DNA of 8,247 bases from positions 1 to 8,247 of the forward strand of contig CAYUJD010000111.1 in the NCBI GenBank assembly GCA_964444975.1, given 5' to 3'. The DNA is from VBAS01 sp964444975. GTDB lineage: Bacteria > Bacteroidota > Bacteroidia > Chitinophagales > Chitinophagaceae. The notes under the pieces were generated by a model, which was given only the letters and a program-made list of their open reading frames with translations, was not told the DNA's origin and did no database searches. A program made the translations under genes and the position numbers. How positions within the stretch are numbered: position 1 is the first letter of the stretch; every line of letters starts with the position of its first letter. Below, piece by piece: positions 6,257 through 8,247 of the stretch.

Positions 6257-6433
6257 CTGTGGGGTGATGAAATGGCGAAAGCCCGGCAGACATGCCCTCT
6301 TGTCTCGGGGGTGGGGAAACAGGACAAACGAAGTGTAGAGCCGACGTTACTCCGGTAAGGCCGACCAGGGTTGACCACTAATCTTTGCGCTTTGGCTAAC
6401 TGCCCCGTGGAGGTTCGAACCCTCCCCCTACAG
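6257..6433 (+). ncRNA. tRNA-like RNA with type II scaffold, D-loop insert and giant variable arm
   Basis: A full cloverleaf can be drawn. The acceptor is TGTGGGG (6258-6264) with CCCTACA (6426-6432): seven pairs, one of them G-U. The D-stem is ATG/CAT (6267-6269, 6291-6293). The anticodon stem is CCCTC/GGGGG (6295-6299, 6307-6311) around loop TTGTCTC, which would present GUC. The T-arm is GGAGG-TTCGAAC-CCTCC (6409-6425). Tertiary positions fit too: T8 (6265) with A14 (6271), A15 (6272) with T48 (6408), and G18-G19 (6285-6286) for the T-loop. Two things are abnormal. First, an 11-nt insert GGCGAAAGCCC (6274-6284), with a GNRA tetraloop, sits in the D-loop. Second, the variable arm spans 6313-6406. 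Its pairs are GGGG/CCCC, CAG/CTG, CAAA/TTTG, AGTG/CACT and GCC/GGC, capped by TTAC-TCCG-GTAA (6347-6358). CTA, not CCA, follows G73. U37 is unusual for decoding. It may be a non-decoding tRNA mimic. I do not recognise a named family. Confidence 0.65.
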
Positions 6434-6507
6434 CTAGTTGAACTTTCTCATGTGATTGTTTTTTGTCCCGATGTTCTCGTCGGGACTTTTTTGTTTTTAG
6501 TGGTAAA
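6390..6507 (+). repeat. Direct repeat copy 1: 3' third of the tRNA-like RNA, trailer and terminator
   Basis: This copy begins at CTTTGGCTAACTGCCCC in the variable arm and runs through the T-arm, the acceptor 3' strand, a T-rich trailer and the terminator. Its last 81 bp (6427-6507) are identical to 6580-6660. The first 20 bp differ from the second copy at one position (C at 6400, T in the other copy). Confidence 0.9.
6465..6498 (+). terminator. Intrinsic terminator of the tRNA-like RNA
   Basis: GTCCCGA (6465-6471) and TCGGGAC (6480-6486) form a 7-bp GC-rich stem with an 8-base loop. It is followed at once by six T (6487-6492), then G and five more T. This is a textbook intrinsic terminator and fixes the plus strand as the transcribed strand. 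Confidence 0.85.
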
Positions 6508-6556
6508 AAAGAAGATGTCTTTCAAGCGGGCCTTCCCCTTTGGCTAATTGCCCCGT

Positions 6557-6578
6557 GTCCCGACAGGATCGTCGGGAC
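6557..6578. repeat. CCCGA-type palindrome occupying the T-arm position of copy 2
   Basis: GTCCCGAC (6557-6564) and GTCGGGAC (6571-6578) are perfect 8-bp arms around AGGATC. It starts directly after CCCCGT and ends directly before CCCTACAG, the same boundaries that enclose the T-arm in copy 1. Confidence 0.9.
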
Positions 6579-6617
6579 CCCTACAGCTAGTTGAACTTTC
6601 TCATGTGATTGTTTTTT

Positions 6618-6645
6618 GTCCCGATGTTCTCGTCGGGACTTTTTT
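6618..6645 (+). terminator. Intrinsic terminator in repeat copy 2
   Basis: This is an exact duplicate of the terminator 153 bp upstream: a GTCCCGA/TCGGGAC stem (6618-6624, 6633-6639) followed by six T (6640-6645). Confidence 0.8.
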
Positions 6646-6664
6646 GTTTTTAGTGGTAAAGAAC

Positions 6665-6701
6665 GGGTAATGAAATCTTGTAGCATGACCCTCTTGTGAG
6701 G
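6665..6701 (+). pseudogene. Decayed 5' fragment of a second tRNA-like element
   Basis: GGGTAATGAAAT (6665-6676) matches 11 of 12 bases of GGGTGATGAAAT at 6262-6273 in the tRNA-like RNA. After a diverged gap, CATGACCCTCTTGT (6684-6697) matches CATGCCCTCTTGT (6291-6303) apart from one extra A. The segment covers the end of the acceptor strand, the D-arm and half of the anticodon arm. The 11-nt D-loop insert is absent, and the variable arm and T-arm do not follow. It lies immediately after repeat copy 2. Confidence 0.5.
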
Positions 6702-6758
6702 AAAAATAAAAGCCCTTTACTTAAAAATAATTACTTCCTTAAAAAAAAGTTCTGTCTT

Positions 6759-7850
6759 TTATTTACCGGCAGCCACTGCCTGCTCAGTAGCTGTCAGTAT
6801 TTTCAGTCTTTCGAAAAGAGTAGCCAGGCGCAGGCTCAACACATCGGAGTTTTTGCTTTCGTTATACAGTTCTTCCAGTTCTTTCAGCGAAGCATCCACC
6901 TGGCGGGTATTGATGTTTTTCCCCAGCGATTTTGATTCCAGAAGGATGGAGCGTATCTGCTGGTAATTATCACCATACACTTTCTGGTATTCATTGAAGA
7001 GTTTCTGGAGATTGTACGCAATGTCCTTGGCTGTTTTTATCCCGTCTGTGGGGTAGCGGAAAGAATTGATTTCATCGCCAACTGTGCCGGAAGAAAACAA
7101 AGTTCCCATCTTTGACTTATCAAGGTATTTCAGAAACAGCTCTTCGGTATTGGCATTTTTGAACTGGCTGCGCTGGATGTTTTTATTCAGGATGGTTATC
7201 ATATCCAGCATGTATTCTTTAATGTCAAACTGCAGGTCTTTCAACCGGTTGTTTATTCGCTCGATATTCTGGTCAAAAAAAATATTGGCTTGGTTCAGCT
7301 TTTCGTACTGAACAAAGTATTTGGAAGTAACAAGAATAAAAGAATCGAGGTCTTCACGGGTTATCTTTTTTTCCTGTATGGTAAGGGTACCCACCAGGCC
7401 AAGCAAGGTGGAAAACAACGGGTTGACGCCGGTGGTGGCTTTTACCGGAGTTGTTTTTGCCTGGCTGGTCATTAAGCTGGCAACTACCTGGGAAAATTTT
7501 GCTGTATTGGTGCTTTTTGCTTTTGACAGCAAAGGCTTCAATGCTGTTTGTATTTCATTCTCCAGGTTAAACCCCATATCGGAACTGGTGGGGTTGTTGA
7601 ATGAAGTAATTTTTATGCGATAGTTTTCTTTTTTGATTAGGCTGTTGAAGGAGTTGATGGAATTGATGGCGGCGTCGAGGAAATCGGAGGTGGCGGTGAA
7701 TTGTTTATTTATTTTAGTTATAGATTGTCTAAAATCTGCAAAAAATGAAAGTGTAGTAAATTTATTTTGTATACTTTTTAAACCTGATTGGCCAAATGTG
7801 AAGGCCCAACAAATAAGTAAAATAAAGAAAAATAAGTTTTTCTTAAACAT
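6759..7850 (-). CDS. Secreted coiled-coil protein of unknown function
   Basis: The 363-residue protein starts with MFKKN and a long hydrophobic core (6-19), ending in TFGQ. This is a Sec signal peptide with probable cleavage near 20-21, and there is no lipobox. The mature protein is mostly helical and polar. Coiled-coil-like stretches lie at about 178-228 (YEKLNQANIFFDQNIERINNRLKDL is its core) and 318-350. A more hydrophobic Gly/Leu segment lies at 141-157. I recognise no catalytic motif. The likely location is the periplasm. The first 70 or so codons are clearly more AT-rich than the rest. No convincing terminator is seen after the stop. Upstream, a long hairpin separates it from the small membrane protein gene. 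Confidence 0.75.
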   Translation of the reverse strand: MFKKNLFFFILLICWAFTFGQSGLKSIQNKFTTLSFFADFRQSITKINKQFTATSDFLDAAINSINSFNSLIKKENYRIKITSFNNPTSSDMGFNLENEIQTALKPLLSKAKSTNTAKFSQVVASLMTSQAKTTPVKATTGVNPLFSTLLGLVGTLTIQEKKITREDLDSFILVTSKYFVQYEKLNQANIFFDQNIERINNRLKDLQFDIKEYMLDMITILNKNIQRSQFKNANTEELFLKYLDKSKMGTLFSSGTVGDEINSFRYPTDGIKTAKDIAYNLQKLFNEYQKVYGDNYQQIRSILLESKSLGKNINTRQVDASLKELEELYNESKNSDVLSLRLATLFERLKILTATEQAVAAGK

Positions 7851-7864
7851 CTTACTATGGTTTT

Positions 7865-7914
7865 AATAATAGAAGGCCCACGAACCCAAAAAGAATACAT
7901 GGGCCTTTATTATT
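7865..7914 (-). terminator. Long inverted repeat between two minus-strand genes
   Basis: AATAATA-G-AAGGCCCA (7865-7880) pairs with TGGGCCTT-TATTATT (7900-7914), giving a 15-bp stem with a single bulged G and a 19-base loop. On the minus strand it begins 14 bp after the stop of the small membrane protein gene, so its first role is probably as that gene's terminator. The A/T-rich outer arms could make it work in both directions. A weak promoter-like pair (TTG at 7918-7916, TCTTTTTG at 7894-7887) overlaps the loop. Confidence 0.55.
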
Positions 7915-7928
7915 TCAACATTTATTCT

Positions 7929-8198
7929 TTAAAAAAAATTGAATTTGGAATTTGCATTTGATACAAAAAATATCGCCATGCTCAGTAAAACCATTACAAC
8001 AATTAATTGAATTAGCTGTTCCTTTTTTATTGACTTAATTGATTCTATTTTTAGCTCATCCAAAAGTTTTGAAGAAATAAGAAATAACCGAAATAAAATC
8101 CAGCAAAGAATGAATGCTGCTGCAATCTGGCTTTTTGCGTTAAAAAAAGAGACAATAAAAATAACATCAAAAAGATAACCAACCGAGATTGATTTCAT
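7929..8198 (-). CDS. Small membrane protein of unknown function
   Basis: The 89-residue protein has hydrophobic segments at about 5-20, 24-42 and 63-80. A charged connector, DELKIESIKSIKKEQL, lies between the second and third, so it probably has two or three membrane helices. No family is recognised. The gene and its flanks are markedly AT-richer than the central genes of the window, and codons are strongly A/T-ending. This hints at recent acquisition or relaxed selection. No consensus promoter is visible in the 49 bp upstream before the window ends. Confidence 0.55.
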   Translation of the reverse strand: MKSISVGYLFDVIFIVSFFNAKSQIAAAFILCWILFRLFLISSKLLDELKIESIKSIKKEQLIQLIVVMVLLSMAIFFVSNANSKFNFF

Positions 8199-8247
8199 AA
8201 AAAATTAATTAAAAAGATCAAAAAAACTAAAATCGAAAGTATTTTCA

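Larger units (their letters stand above)
6538..6660 (+). repeat. Direct repeat copy 2: tRNA-like 3' end with the T-arm replaced
   Basis: This copy matches 6390-6507 at both ends: CTTTGGCTAATTGCCCCGT at 6538-6556 and 82 identical bases from 6579. In the middle, the 17-nt T-arm of copy 1 is replaced by a 22-nt palindrome, so the copy is 5 bp longer. No partner for its CCCTACA acceptor strand and no promoter are visible just upstream. It therefore looks like a partial copy that would not fold as a tRNA. Confidence 0.9.

Noticed and set aside
6178..6378. A 66-codon minus-strand reading frame under the tRNA-like RNA
   Set aside because: It is antisense to a structured RNA with a plus-strand promoter and terminator. 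Its ends spread into the AT-rich Lrp upstream region, it overlaps the palindrome, and it has no promoter or protein-family signature.
6317..6402. A group I or archaeal-type intron inside a normal tRNA
   Set aside because: The insert is too short for a group I intron, lies in the variable arm rather than the anticodon loop, folds as a continuous hairpin, and bacteria lack the archaeal tRNA-splicing endonuclease.
6257..6433. tmRNA or RNase P RNA
   Set aside because: The RNA is too short for either. There is no GENNYALAA-like tag frame followed by a stop, and none of the conserved RNase P core segments is visible. A TTTGCGCTT stretch reads Phe-Ala-Leu but continues out of frame.
6390..6660. CRISPR-like repeat structure
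   Set aside because: There are only two copies, the repeat unit is over 100 bp, it contains terminators, and no cas gene is present.

Overview
The window looks like chromosomal DNA of a Bacteroidota bacterium, most likely of the Chitinophagaceae type. Four promoters match or nearly match the Bacteroidota consensus (TTG/TTTG, 19-21 bp, TAnnTTTG). Translation starts lack Shine-Dalgarno sequences, a lipoprotein carries a Cys-Lys-Lys start, and palindromes of the CCCGAT...ATCGGG kind are clustered. The family and genus are inference.

Layout. The left end holds the first 20 codons of a minus-strand gene that resembles the carboxymuconolactone decarboxylase-like family. It is divergent from a small exported di-heme cytochrome c (164-571). 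A seven-helix membrane protein of unknown function (755-1498) converges, five bases stop to stop, on a VLCAD/FadE-like acyl-CoA dehydrogenase (3333 down to 1504). That enzyme lies 47 bp behind a MarR-family regulator on the same strand (3833 down to 3381), so the two probably form a regulator-enzyme operon. A near-perfect 18-bp palindrome sits between the MarR promoter and its start codon, which suggests autoregulation. A second promoter, divergent from it, drives a membrane family 2 glycosyltransferase (3952-5067) from an almost leaderless transcript. A small glycine-rich lipoprotein (5576 down to 5151) and an Lrp/AsnC regulator (6105 down to 5641) follow on the minus strand.

The 650 bp between the Lrp gene and the next gene (6106-6758) contain no credible protein gene but hold the most unusual object here. 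A plus-strand unit, with its own promoter (6189-6221) and intrinsic terminator (6465-6492), can fold into a complete type II tRNA-like cloverleaf of about 176 nt (6258-6433). It has a hairpin insert in the D-loop and a roughly 94-nt structured variable arm. Its 3' third and terminator are repeated directly downstream (6538-6660); there the 17-nt T-arm is replaced exactly by a 22-nt CCCGA-type palindrome. A decayed 5' fragment follows (6665-6701). I do not recognise this RNA as a known family.

The right end is visibly AT-richer. It holds a secreted coiled-coil protein of unknown function (7850 down to 6759), a long hairpin, and a small orphan membrane protein (8198 down to 7929).
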